Source: Enterococcus larvae
GTDB lineage: Bacteria > Bacillota > Bacilli > Lactobacillales > Enterococcaceae
Assembly (NCBI RefSeq): GCF_017830045.1
Contig: NZ_JAEDXU010000015.1
Location: 1 to 64,000 of the forward strand
Length of the DNA: 64,000 bases
Reading direction: 5' to 3'
Under the pieces are notes generated by a model. That model saw nothing but the letters and a program-made list of their open reading frames with translations. It was not told the origin of the DNA and ran no database searches. The position numbers were made by a program, and so were the translations under genes. How positions within the stretch are numbered: the first letter of the stretch is position 1; each line of letters starts with the position of its first letter. Positions 1 to 8,149 of the stretch are shown one piece after another.

Positions 1-80
1 TTTTGATGTGGCGGTCGGGAAACCAACCTCATCTTAACAGTTTAGGAGGCTTTTTTAATACCACGCTGGAAGCTCTCCAG

Positions 81-103
81 AACCCCTAGCATAGCTAGGG
101 GTT
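81..103 (+). terminator. possible terminator hairpin at window edge
   Basis: A perfect 10-base inverted repeat (AACCCCTAGC / GCTAGGGGTT) with a 3-base loop is followed by a short T run. It would end a plus-strand transcript entering from outside the window. No gene is visible in bases 1-80. Confidence 0.5.
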
Positions 104-113
104 TTCAGAACAT

Positions 114-153
114 ACAAAAAAAAGGAATCGGCACTAATGTGTCCGACTCCTTT
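114..153 (-). terminator. rho-independent terminator of the aquaporin gene
   Basis: Read on the minus strand, AAAGGAGTCGG pairs with CCGATTCCTTT and is followed by a run of T (A run at 114-120 on the plus strand). It lies just downstream of the aquaporin stop codon. Confidence 0.85.
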
Positions 154-160
154 CAAAATT

Positions 161-829
161 TTATGCTTCTTCTGTGTCTAAAACATATTTAGCAACCAAG
201 GCTGCCAACAATCCACCGATCAACGGTGCAACGATAAATACCCAAAGCTGAGACAAAGCATCTCCTCCGGCAAATACTGCTGGACCTAAACTTCTTGCAG
301 GGTTTACAGATGTACCTGTCAATGGAATACCAACTAGGTGAACCATTGTCAAAGTCAAACCGATCACGATACCGGCAAGATTGGCATTTCCTTTTTTAGC
401 ACTTGTCACAGTCATGATAACTAATACAAAGATAAATGTCAGAATGATTTCTACTGCTAGTGCTCCAACTGCTGTCAAGTCGCCAAAACCGTTTTGTCCA
501 AGATTGGCAGTATCACTACCACTTGCATTTAAAATTGTTAATAAAGCGAATGATGCTAAAAGGCCGCCGATAACCTGACCGACTACATAATAAATCAATT
601 CTTGTGTTGTGATGCGTTTGTTAATCCACATACCTAAAGAAACGGCTGGATTCAAGTGAGCGCCTGAAATTGTTCCAATACTATAAGCTGCGGCAATGAT
701 TGTCAAACCAAATGCCAACGCAATCCCCGTAGTACCGATCCCTTCCATTCCATTTCCCAATACAGCAGTTGCTGTTCCGAAAAATACTAAAATAAATGTA
801 CCAATAATTTCTGCTATTGCTTTTTTCAA
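161..829 (-). CDS. aqpZ: aquaporin Z-type water channel (MIP family)
   Basis: Integral membrane channel of 222 residues with six predicted helices and two half-helices. Both NPA boxes are present (SGAHLNPAVS near residue 60, TSVNPARS near residue 176). The four selectivity-filter positions match E. coli AqpZ: F in ALAFGLT, H in MVHLVGIP, T in GTSVNP, and R after the second NPA. Glycerol facilitators have W-G-F-R there, so a water channel is more likely than GlpF; that step is inference from residues. The start is TTG (827-829) behind GGGGAG; no ATG fits better. It is monocistronic, with its own terminator and, upstream, the degV terminator. A TTGAAA/TAAACT promoter with a 16-base spacer is plausible near 865-890. 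Confidence 0.9.
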   Translation of the reverse strand: MKKAIAEIIGTFILVFFGTATAVLGNGMEGIGTTGIALAFGLTIIAAAYSIGTISGAHLNPAVSLGMWINKRITTQELIYYVVGQVIGGLLASFALLTILNASGSDTANLGQNGFGDLTAVGALAVEIILTFIFVLVIMTVTSAKKGNANLAGIVIGLTLTMVHLVGIPLTGTSVNPARSLGPAVFAGGDALSQLWVFIVAPLIGGLLAALVAKYVLDTEEA

Positions 830-908
830 AATTTTTCTCCCCTTTCGTCATTAATGAGTTTAACATAACGTATGTTTTTTTCAATGCTTTTTCATGAAAT
901 TTTCATTT

Positions 909-944
909 TAAAAAGCAAGGTGATTTACATATCTCACCTTGCTT
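909..944 (-). terminator. terminator of the DUF1836-degV operon
   Basis: AAGCAAGGTGA pairs with TCACCTTGCTT (913-944) and on the minus strand is followed by TTTTT. It ends transcription from the degV gene before the aquaporin promoter. Confidence 0.85.
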
Positions 945-1005
945 CATTTTAGCACAATGCTAGTTTCATTCAATTATTTAGCTCAAGCTCGTTGTTCTTT
1001 TATTT

Positions 1006-1866
1006 TCAATCTTCCAGTATTTGAATCCCGATGCCTAAAAGTCCTGGTCCGGTATGAACAACCAATGCCGGGCTGATTGTACCAAAATAAATTTCTTCTG
1101 CTTGCGGGAAATTTTCCTTCAATCTTTGATAAAATGACTTAGCATCTTCTTCTGCTTCCCCATGGGCAACAGCCAAAGCAATTTTCTTGTGATTTCCGAC
1201 AAATTCTTTGATCAACTCAAAGGTTTTTTCCAGACTTTTCTTTCTGCCTCTAGCTTTAGAAACCGTATAATAAATCCCCTGATCGTTACAAGAAATTATT
1301 GGATTCAATTTCAAAGCATTCCCCAATATTGAAGCAACTAACCCAATACGTCCACCCTTTTGCAGATATTCCAAAGTTGCTACATTGAAATAAATCTTAG
1401 AGCGCTTAACATTTTCCTCTGTCTTTACCTTGATATCTTCCCAAGAGTCGCCCTTTTCAATCATTTTTGCTGCTTCAATCACTTGTAGTCCAGCAGCTAT
1501 CCCAATATTTTTTGTATCAAGAACATAAGATTCTAATGCTGGAAAATCTTCTGCAATCAAACGAACAATATTATGCGTACCGCTTAATCCGCTGGAAATC
1601 GTGATTGCCAGAAGCTTCTCGTAGCCATCCGCTTTGATTTTTTCAAATATTTTAGTGATTGTTGCACCATCCGGAAGTGACGTGCTTGGAATTTCTTGCG
1701 GCAAGCGTTTGTAGACTTCCTCAGGAGTGATATCGACTTTATCTGTGTAAACACGATCCTTATAAATAATTTGCAGCGGGATCACATATATATTGTATTT
1801 TTCAACCAGTTCCTGTGGGACGTCCGTACCGGAATCTACTAGTAGAGCAATTTTTTCTGTATTCAT
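1006..1866 (-). CDS. DegV family fatty-acid-binding protein
   Basis: 286-residue cytosolic protein of the DegV family. Members bind a fatty acid and some (FakB) present it to the kinase FakA for phosphorylation. Family signatures seen: the N-terminal DSGTD, STSLPDGATI (near residue 60), TISSGLSGTHN (near 90) and the basic EYLQKGGRIG segment (near 165). Length is normal. The start ATG overlaps the DUF1836 stop by four bases (ATGA), so the two are translationally coupled. No fakA is in the window, so assignment to a FakAB system is inference. Confidence 0.88.
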   Translation of the reverse strand: MNTEKIALLVDSGTDVPQELVEKYNIYVIPLQIIYKDRVYTDKVDITPEEVYKRLPQEIPSTSLPDGATITKIFEKIKADGYEKLLAITISSGLSGTHNIVRLIAEDFPALESYVLDTKNIGIAAGLQVIEAAKMIEKGDSWEDIKVKTEENVKRSKIYFNVATLEYLQKGGRIGLVASILGNALKLNPIISCNDQGIYYTVSKARGRKKSLEKTFELIKEFVGNHKKIALAVAHGEAEEDAKSFYQRLKENFPQAEEIYFGTISPALVVHTGPGLLGIGIQILED

Positions 1867-2426
1867 GATTTTCTCTCCATCTTCTTCAAATATAGTTGTT
1901 CCAGCTCAATGACCTTCTCACTGAGCATTTTCGTTGCAAATGATAAGGTTGCGGCTTTAGCCGCAAGCATTTCTGTAGGAATCGTTTCATCAAACGCTGC
2001 AATCGGTTCTTCTCCCAACGCTTGACGGACAACCACTTCCAATGCTTTTTCCTGCTCAGAGACAAATAAATCGTATGCCGCCCGGATACCTACCACGCTA
2101 CCTTGGAAAAGTATACCCTGTTTGATCTCGGGAATTGTCAACACCTGCTTCAGTAAAGTAATCGCCACTAAAAATGCGAGATGCTTTTGGTTGTATCGCT
2201 TTTTTTTCGGTGAAGGAATCAATCCTAGCTTTACATAGTTATTTACCATCGAAGATGTTAGTAATGTATGCTTTTCCGTTGTGATCAACGGAGAAAGATA
2301 TTTTTCCACCAACGTGATCACTTGATCCATATATAGTTCAATATCAGGAAGTTCATGCCATCTCGGCAAATGAATATCCCTCAACTCTTCTCCCCAAGAT
2401 TTCAACGAAGATTTCATATCATTCAA
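1863..2426 (-). CDS. DUF1836 domain protein
   Basis: 187-residue protein with the DUF1836 pattern: a predicted helix-turn-helix-like segment SSMVNNYVKLGLIPSPKKKRY (residues about 57-78), typical of MerR-like winged helices, followed by helices. Its conserved coupling to degV suggests a regulatory role for that gene; function is not established. Start is TTG (2424-2426) with AAGGTGG about ten bases upstream; an ATG three codons later lies too far from that site. First gene of a two-gene operon. Confidence 0.8.
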   Translation of the reverse strand: MNDMKSSLKSWGEELRDIHLPRWHELPDIELYMDQVITLVEKYLSPLITTEKHTLLTSSMVNNYVKLGLIPSPKKKRYNQKHLAFLVAITLLKQVLTIPEIKQGILFQGSVVGIRAAYDLFVSEQEKALEVVVRQALGEEPIAAFDETIPTEMLAAKAATLSFATKMLSEKVIELEQLYLKKMERKS

Positions 2427-2648
2427 AAAAACACACCACCTTTTTCTTATAAGATTTTAACATATTAATCGAAATCATTCAATCTAGTTTCCAAAACCAG
2501 ATATAACTTTACAGTTTCTTAATTTACTCTTTACTGTATGAGCAGTTAGCTAAAATATCTATCTATTCAAAATAAGTATTACTAGTTGTTTTACAATAAG
2601 CCTTAGAGAGTCATTTATTGCTGTGCGCCAAATCAAATAAGAGAATAC

Positions 2649-2667
2649 AAAAAAGCCTTCAGAAGCT
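2649..2667 (-). terminator. short terminator of the yunD-yutD-HAD operon
   Basis: On the minus strand AGCTT-CTGA-AGGCT is followed by TTTTT (A run 2649-2654). The stem is only five pairs with one G-T, so it is a modest terminator. Confidence 0.55.
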
Positions 2668-2716
2668 GAACAACATTCAACGTCTAAAGACTTGTTTTTA
2701 TATACTGATCCTTCTT

Positions 2717-3352
2717 CTATTTCAACTGCTTTTTACCGACCCAATAACCGGCAAATAGAGTACCTTCAAGCAAAATGAAAAAGAACAAGAAACAGTGCAT
2801 GAAAAATGCTTCCGGCAAAACATTGATAACTGGATCTGTTGCCGGGTTAAATAGCCAATCATCATTATTAAAGAATATGCTGTGGAATTGAACAAAGAAT
2901 TGATCAAAACCGATAAACATCACAAATAATAAAATCAAAGGGACAATCATCCCAATCCTGAAGGGATTCATCAATCGCCAAAGCCAGCCGTTTTTCTTTA
3001 AATAACGTAAAAAGAAAAAGGAAGGAACAATTGTTGTGATTAACACCGCATAGTTCAGTAGAAACAATCGTTTTACCTCGTAAAAATGAAATGCACCGCT
3101 TTCCGACATAGGAAAATCAGGCAGCTTCAGTGTCGTGATAAATGGATTATTTAAGTACTGCATCAGCTGATCGAAATTAGCAATCAGTTCTTTTTTCCCG
3201 ATCTCTGTATAGTCCAGTATATTTAAGTAATCAATATCAAAAATGTACAGAGGCCTAAAGTTGATTGTGATTGTAATGCACAACGAAAGAATCGTCAAAA
3301 AAAGACAAATAAATCCCAGATATTCTAGAACTACTCCTTTTCTTTTTCCCAT
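2717..3352 (-). CDS. TIGR01906 (DUF1461) family integral membrane protein
   Basis: About 211 residues with a membrane segment near residues 10-30, a long extracytoplasmic stretch (LNNPFITTLKLPDF) and three further hydrophobic segments in the C-terminal half, ending in basic GKKQLK. Pattern and position after the yutD-HAD genes match TIGR01906 (DUF1461). Function is unknown. The ATG at 3352 follows the HAD stop codon directly (TGATATG), which implies translational coupling; an upstream in-frame ATG at 3370 has no ribosome site. Last gene of the operon. Confidence 0.8.
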   Translation of the reverse strand: MGKRKGVVLEYLGFICLFLTILSLCITITINFRPLYIFDIDYLNILDYTEIGKKELIANFDQLMQYLNNPFITTLKLPDFPMSESGAFHFYEVKRLFLLNYAVLITTIVPSFFFLRYLKKNGWLWRLMNPFRIGMIVPLILLFVMFIGFDQFFVQFHSIFFNNDDWLFNPATDPVINVLPEAFFMHCFLFFFILLEGTLFAGYWVGKKQLK

Positions 3353-3353
3353 A

Positions 3354-4118
3354 TCAGATTTCCCACTCATCTAAAGAATCAACTGTATAGGTTGCCGGAA
3401 CAGGTAAATTCGGCACATCCTCTTTTTGAGTGAAACCAGAAAGAACCAACAGCGTATCGATTCCGTTTTTGATCCCGGCTTGAATGTCAGTTTCATAGTT
3501 ATCGCCAACCATGATTACTTCATCTTTCGTCAGTCCCAATACCTTTACAGCTTCATTCATAATCACTGCATTTGGTTTTCCGATCATTATCGGTGATCTT
3601 TGAACAGCAGTCTCAATCAATGCAATCATTGAACCGGCACCTGGAAGCAGCCCACGCTCAGTAGGAATGTTCTTATCAGGATTCGTACCAATAAATTCAG
3701 CACCTCTCCTAATAGCTAAGGTTGCCTTAACTAGCTTCTCATAAGTGATCTCTGTATCCAATCCGACAACGACATAATCTGGTTCTTCTTCATCCCAGAC
3801 AAATCCAGCTGCCAATATCAAATCAACAAGACCTGATTCGCCAATCACGTAGACCCTATTTCCTTTGTTTGCTTCCTTCATGTAGTCAATTGTTGCTAAA
3901 CTAGCCGTATAAATCGTTGAAGGTTGAACATGTAAATCAAATTCCTTGGCTAGACGCTCTGCTACAGCTTCCGGTGTTTTTGTCGTATTGTTGGTGACAA
4001 AAAGAAAAGGCTGGTCGCTTTGCTGAAGTTGTTCGACAAAACGCTTACCTGCAGGAATAATTTCTTTCCCCAGATAAATCGTTCCATCTAAATCAATTAA
4101 GTAGCCCTTGTATGCCAT
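3354..4118 (-). CDS. TIGR01457 family HAD-type sugar or nucleotide phosphatase (NagD/YutF-like)
   Basis: 254-residue haloacid dehalogenase hydrolase of the NagD subfamily. Motif [10 protein letters not shown] (residues 8-16), motif II FVTNNTT (near 43), the K of IGKPN (near 182) and motif [11 protein letters not shown] (near 205) are all present, so the phosphatase should be active. It corresponds to B. subtilis YutF, a p-nitrophenyl phosphatase; the natural substrate is uncertain. The ATG at 4118 has GAGGAG upstream; further upstream codons lack a ribosome site. It starts four bases after the yutD stop. Confidence 0.88.
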   Translation of the reverse strand: MAYKGYLIDLDGTIYLGKEIIPAGKRFVEQLQQSDQPFLFVTNNTTKTPEAVAERLAKEFDLHVQPSTIYTASLATIDYMKEANKGNRVYVIGESGLVDLILAAGFVWDEEEPDYVVVGLDTEITYEKLVKATLAIRRGAEFIGTNPDKNIPTERGLLPGAGSMIALIETAVQRSPIMIGKPNAVIMNEAVKVLGLTKDEVIMVGDNYETDIQAGIKNGIDTLLVLSGFTQKEDVPNLPVPATYTVDSLDEWEI

Positions 4119-4122
4119 TCCT

Positions 4123-4764
4123 TTACTGCTCCTCACGCTGACGGATCGTAAACGACCGATTTGCCGTTTCTTTTTTCTCACTTTTCACAGCTGTATTTTT
4201 ATTATTTCCGGTATTTTCTTTTCGATTACGAATCACCGGCTTGCTTTTTTTCACGTTGCTCTGAGATTTTACGGGTGCCTTCTTCTCATCTGTAAATGCC
4301 TGGTTGCGAGGATTATTATTACTTCGTTTGCTTCTTTTTCTTCGTTGCCCCTGTTTTTCTCTTTTCCCACCAACACGCTTGATGACAAAGTAGGCACAAC
4401 CAAAATTACAGAACTCATAAAGATAATCTTCAAGGCTGTCGATTCGCTGATCAGGAGATGCTTTTCTATTTTCCACATCAAAAAAACCTTTTAGTCTCAG
4501 CTGATCATAACCCCAGTCTCCGACAATATAATCATATCTCGACAAAATATCGCTGAAACGCTCGCCGATTTTTTCAAGATCGAATGCTTCACGATGATTT
4601 TTTACCAATATATACTGACGATCTCCAATCATGATTTGGTCTTCATCTATGATCGAAACCAGTTCACCCTTTTGTTTCGTTTTCACAGGTTCTTCATTTA
4701 TTTCTTCAATAACAGCTGTAAGCTCAGCCGTCAATTCCTTTTTCTCTTCAGTTTTTTCTGTCAT
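4123..4764 (-). CDS. yutD: YutD family protein (DUF1027) with basic C-terminal tail
   Basis: 213-residue protein. Residues about 40-130 are the YutD/DUF1027 core ([51 protein letters not shown]). The last 80 residues are low-complexity, rich in K, R, N and Q, and probably disordered. The first 35 are acidic and Glu-rich. B. subtilis YutD is much shorter, so both tails are extensions. The basic tail could bind nucleic acid (inference). It sits between yunD (stop to start 4 bases) and the HAD phosphatase, as in Bacillus neighbourhoods. Confidence 0.85.
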   Translation of the reverse strand: MTEKTEEKKELTAELTAVIEEINEEPVKTKQKGELVSIIDEDQIMIGDRQYILVKNHREAFDLEKIGERFSDILSRYDYIVGDWGYDQLRLKGFFDVENRKASPDQRIDSLEDYLYEFCNFGCAYFVIKRVGGKREKQGQRRKRSKRSNNNPRNQAFTDEKKAPVKSQSNVKKSKPVIRNRKENTGNNKNTAVKSEKKETANRSFTIRQREEQ

Positions 4765-4768
4765 GATT

Positions 4769-6175
4769 TCACCACCTGTCGTTCATTATACCTTGTTTTT
4801 TATTGATTGAATAGTAGCGCCTAAGATAGTCTCCTAAAACATTTCGAATGAATTCAGGAAACAGGAAGTCTACTTCCCCAGCAAGCTCGATCGTCGGGAA
4901 AAAAGGAATAAACAGAAAATGGTCAACTGTTGTAATGGTGTAGCTCTTTTTTGGTTCAAGTAATTGACCATTCCAATAAACTGTTTTCGTTTCCTTATCG
5001 TAGGAAATGCCACTGTAGCAAAGTTCCCCAAAAATTTTACCGCGAAAGCCCATTCCCATAATCGAAAACTTCCTAAGATAATGTCGATTTTTCTCCATCT
5101 CTCGTATCAAGCGATCCATATCACTTCCATTCAACGTCACACGAATCAAATGCATTGGATGCGGCAGCACACGGTGTAAATCATCCTCAGTAACAAGCCC
5201 CTTAGAAAGAGTACCTATAAAAAGACCCGTGTTCAACACCGAGGCTTCCGTGTCTCCTCGTTTTTTCACTGCTTCAAGCGCTTCGAAAATCAACGGATGA
5301 GAGCTGTTCAATCTATCCGAAAATTCATAAGGCAGTTCAGCAATTTTCTTTTCCTGCAACAGCCTATGTCCGCGAGCAAGATACCCTTCGATTTCAGCTT
5401 CATCCTCTGGAAGTGTCGGGAAGTCCTCAGTCGGCAATGCTTCTGCCGAGGTGTCAATAATTTTCCCCTTCTCTAAAAGGATTCGAACTTTACCAACGTA
5501 TTGTCCAAACTTCCCAGCTGCAGAAAGCTGAGTGCGATTGATTTTTTCTCCATGCCTGAACAAATGATGGGTATGTGAACCCAAAAGTATATCTATTTCA
5601 GGATAATTTGTGGCAATCCTCATATCCTGATCGATTCCCAAGTGACTTAGCAATATTAAAACATCGCAATTCGGTCTAACTTGACTAATTAAAGTCGGTA
5701 AGACATCGTCCACTGAACGAATATCCCATCCATTTGGTTCATAGGTCAATGGAAACGGAGCAGTCAAACCAATCAAACCAATTTTCGTATTATTCGGTGT
5801 TTTTAAAATTTTATGTGTCTTTGTCCATGTCGGTCGTTCACCCGTTGAAGGGTCAAAAAGGTTCCCCAGCAGCACATCAAAATCAGCATCGTCATAAAGG
5901 GCATTTAGTTGAGATTTGGAGTTTCCCACACCTTCATTATTGCCAATTGTGGCAGCATCGTAATGAACTGTATTCATCAACTGAACATTTGCCTGACCAT
6001 CTGTCGCTTCAGTCAAAGGGTGCCAACGATCGACAAAGTCACCCAAATCCACAGCAAAAATACTTTTATCAGAAGATCGCTTTTCTTTATTTTCCATAAG
6101 AAAGCGTCTGATTTTCGGCCAGTTTTCAAAATGAGAGTGTAGATCATTTGTATGCAATATTGTGATTTCTTCCAT
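4769..6175 (-). CDS. YunD-like metallophosphatase / 5'-nucleotidase family protein
   Basis: 468 residues with two domains. The N-terminal calcineurin-like metallophosphoesterase domain has HTNDLHSH (D11, H13), DLGDFVDRW (near 45), the GNNEG box (near 78), LLSHLGID (near 175) and GSHTHHLF (near 200), the full dinuclear metal set. The C-terminal 5'-nucleotidase domain contains NTGLFIG and GFRGKIFGELCYSGISY. There is no signal peptide, so it is cytosolic, unlike secreted 5'-nucleotidases; this fits the YunD subgroup. Substrate unknown. First gene of the four-gene operon; ATG with GGGAGG upstream. Confidence 0.87.
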   Translation of the reverse strand: MEEITILHTNDLHSHFENWPKIRRFLMENKEKRSSDKSIFAVDLGDFVDRWHPLTEATDGQANVQLMNTVHYDAATIGNNEGVGNSKSQLNALYDDADFDVLLGNLFDPSTGERPTWTKTHKILKTPNNTKIGLIGLTAPFPLTYEPNGWDIRSVDDVLPTLISQVRPNCDVLILLSHLGIDQDMRIATNYPEIDILLGSHTHHLFRHGEKINRTQLSAAGKFGQYVGKVRILLEKGKIIDTSAEALPTEDFPTLPEDEAEIEGYLARGHRLLQEKKIAELPYEFSDRLNSSHPLIFEALEAVKKRGDTEASVLNTGLFIGTLSKGLVTEDDLHRVLPHPMHLIRVTLNGSDMDRLIREMEKNRHYLRKFSIMGMGFRGKIFGELCYSGISYDKETKTVYWNGQLLEPKKSYTITTVDHFLFIPFFPTIELAGEVDFLFPEFIRNVLGDYLRRYYSINKKQGIMNDRW

Positions 6176-6507
6176 TCAAACCGCCTCCCAAGCGTCTCTT
6201 CTAATATAGTACCATATTTCAAAAGTATTCGTCTTTTGAGTCGTTCATAAAATCAATTTTTGCTCCAAAACCAGATGGCACAGCGAAACAATTCAAGAAT
6301 TGAGTAAGAAGAGAACAGTAAATAAAAGGTCTTTTTTTAATATAAATGCTATACTTAATAAAAGATATGTATTATTGATACCTTGAGTAATCTGTTTGCT
6401 ATTATCGATGAAAATTCAAGTGCAAAGCTAAGCAATTAAATATAGGGCGACTACTTATACTGTCAATAACTATCTTACACACACTACACATAGAAATGGG
6501 GATTGAA
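6176..6507. other. intergenic region between divergent yunD and the zinc-domain membrane protein gene
   Basis: 332 bases without a supported gene. It must hold both divergent promoters. On the plus strand an extended -10 (TG-C-TATACT, 6347-6355) is visible without a clear -35. No RNA element recognised. Confidence 0.5.
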
Positions 6508-7554
6508 ATGAAAAAGATTCTAGCAATTTTAGGCGTTATTGTATTATTGATTATGTTATTTGCTGCTCCCTGGGCTACATTGGCATTAGCTGGAGTGATA
6601 GGAGCAGTTGTAGCTCTGAGAAAATTCTTTTATTTCCGCAATAAAAGAGAACCTGAAAAGGCAAAACTTTCAGCTATGGTGCTTGGGGCATCTGTTGTAG
6701 CATTTGCCGTCGGCGGTTATTTGATGCCGCCAGCTGCAGCTGAAAAGGAAGCTGCTAAGCTGGAAACTGTGCAAACAACAACGAAGAAGATAGCAGAATC
6801 TTCTAAAATTGAAGAATTAGTCTTAAGCTTATCCAAAGAAGCACTTGAGACTGACAGCACTGGAACAATAATGATCCAAGGAACGACTGAGCCGCACGCA
6901 ACAGTTTATATAGCTACTGAAACCTCTGATAAAAAAGTAGAAGCAGATGGTGACGGCAATTTTGAACTGAGCTATATCCTCGCAACTAACATTGAGGAAG
7001 AACTTGAAGTTATTGCTGAACTGAATGGTCAGAAAATGTCCAAGCTAGTAACTGCTACACCATCAACTGCTTTCGTCGCAGCCAGAGAAGCAGAGGCTGA
7101 AAAAGAGGCTGAAGAACTTCGTCTCGCAAAAGAAGCGGAAGAAAAACAACAGGCGGAAGCAGATAAAAAAGCAGAAACCGATCGACTGATAAAAGAAGCG
7201 GAAGCAGCAGTAGCGCAGGCTGAGTCCAACCAAACCCACGAAAATGTAGCTTCAGCAACTACTGCCATTGCAGCAATCCCGGAAGGTGACCAAGTACTCT
7301 CTACTAGAGTAGCTGCTGTAGATACCGCCATCCATGCCAGAGAAGAGCAAGAAGCACAACAGGCAGCTGCCGCCGCTGCAGAAGCAGAACAAGCTGCACA
7401 ACAGGAACAAAACAATGTCACAGAAATGGTGTTAGTTACCCCTACAGGATCAAAATATCATAATAGAAGATGTGGAAACGGGACTTACACAGAAGCGACG
7501 TTGCAAACAGCTCTTAGCAGAAATTTAACTCCTTGTTCCAAATGTTTTGGTTAA
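6508..7554 (+). CDS. membrane protein with Ig-like domain, coiled coil and C-terminal Ada-like zinc domain
   Basis: 348 residues. Two hydrophobic segments (about 1-30 and 48-72, the second ending GGYLMPPAAA) anchor the protein. Residues about 105-175 look like a small beta-sandwich (GTIMIQGTTEPHATVYI ... DGDGNFELSY), as in bacterial Ig/Ca-like repeats. A long Ala/Glu/Lys-rich coiled coil follows (about 190-300). The C-terminus (about 305-348) has TPTGSKYHNRRCG ... LTPCSKCFG: a Y-H-x3-C plus C-x2-C zinc-ligand set like the Ada metal-binding fold and domains at the ends of some Gram-positive surface proteins. Function unknown. ATG at 6508 is favoured over 6496 because GGGGA (6498-6502) is correctly spaced. 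ogt follows on the same strand but has its own -10. Confidence 0.8.
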   Translation: MKKILAILGVIVLLIMLFAAPWATLALAGVIGAVVALRKFFYFRNKREPEKAKLSAMVLGASVVAFAVGGYLMPPAAAEKEAAKLETVQTTTKKIAESSKIEELVLSLSKEALETDSTGTIMIQGTTEPHATVYIATETSDKKVEADGDGNFELSYILATNIEEELEVIAELNGQKMSKLVTATPSTAFVAAREAEAEKEAEELRLAKEAEEKQQAEADKKAETDRLIKEAEAAVAQAESNQTHENVASATTAIAAIPEGDQVLSTRVAAVDTAIHAREEQEAQQAAAAAAEAEQAAQQEQNNVTEMVLVTPTGSKYHNRRCGNGTYTEATLQTALSRNLTPCSKCFG

Positions 7555-7608
7555 TGTAAATAAATAGATTTTTTGTTTGTTCACAATATATTACGCACTA
7601 TTTTGCGG

Positions 7609-7614
7609 TATAAT
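7609..7614 (+). promoter_or_regulatory. -10 element for ogt
   Basis: A perfect TATAAT lies 30 bases before the ogt ATG, with GGAGG at 7633-7637. No good -35 is seen, so strength is uncertain. Confidence 0.5.
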
Positions 7615-7644
7615 GGAAAAAAGTTGTTTTTTGGAGGATCAAAT

Positions 7645-8100
7645 ATGGAAATCACTACCCCTATTGGCTCTATATGGTTAGATGCCAATGAAAAAGGGCT
7701 GACACAGGTATCCTTTTTCTCAATAGATAATCACCAAACGAATCAGTGGACAGAACAAGCAGCGCAAGAATTAGCCGCTTATTTTTCCGGAACTCTCAAA
7801 GAATTTACCACCCCCCTTTCCTTTGAAAAAGGGACGGTTTTCCAGCGTAAAGTATGGGAAGCTTTGGTTGATATTCCTTATGGAGAGACTCGTTCTTATC
7901 TGGATGTTGCAATAGCTGTAAATTCAGCGAAGGCTGTTCGAGCCATTGGACAGGCAAATCGAAACAATCCAATACCCATCATCGTCCCCTGTCATCGAGT
8001 AATTGGGAAGAATGGAAAATTAACCGGATATATGGGAGAAACCTCTGGAGAAGGTTTGTCGATAAAGTCTTATCTTCTTGAGCTTGAAAATATTCGATAA
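7645..8100 (+). CDS. ogt: methylated-DNA--protein-cysteine S-methyltransferase
   Basis: 151-residue suicide repair enzyme that transfers the methyl group from O6-methylguanine (and O4-methylthymine) in DNA to its own cysteine. The active site IVPCHRVIG has C116; the helix-turn-helix with arginine finger (SAKAVRAIGQANRNNP) and the C-terminal TGYMGE are intact. Length fits single-domain Ogt. It starts at ATG 7645, eight bases after GGAGG. It lies downstream of a protein with an Ada-like zinc domain. It ends at a bidirectional terminator shared with the convergent exporter gene. Confidence 0.95.
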   Translation: MEITTPIGSIWLDANEKGLTQVSFFSIDNHQTNQWTEQAAQELAAYFSGTLKEFTTPLSFEKGTVFQRKVWEALVDIPYGETRSYLDVAIAVNSAKAVRAIGQANRNNPIPIIVPCHRVIGKNGKLTGYMGETSGEGLSIKSYLLELENIR

Positions 8101-8104
8101 ATCA

Positions 8105-8146
8105 AAAAATGCTGAGTAGCTCTTAATGAGCCTGCTCAGCATTTTT
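8105..8146. terminator. bidirectional terminator between ogt and the AI-2E exporter gene
   Basis: ATGCTGAG..GCTC pairs with GAGC..GCTCAGCAT, flanked by A and T runs on both sides, so it can serve both convergent genes. Confidence 0.85.
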
Positions 8147-8149
8147 ATT

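Noticed and set aside
161-829. Glycerol facilitator (GlpF)
   Set aside because: Selectivity-filter residues F, H, T, R match AqpZ, not the W-G-F-R of GlpF.
7029-7421. 130-codon minus-strand frame (Ala/Ser/Cys-rich)
   Set aside because: Shadow of the Ala/Glu-rich coiled coil on the plus strand.
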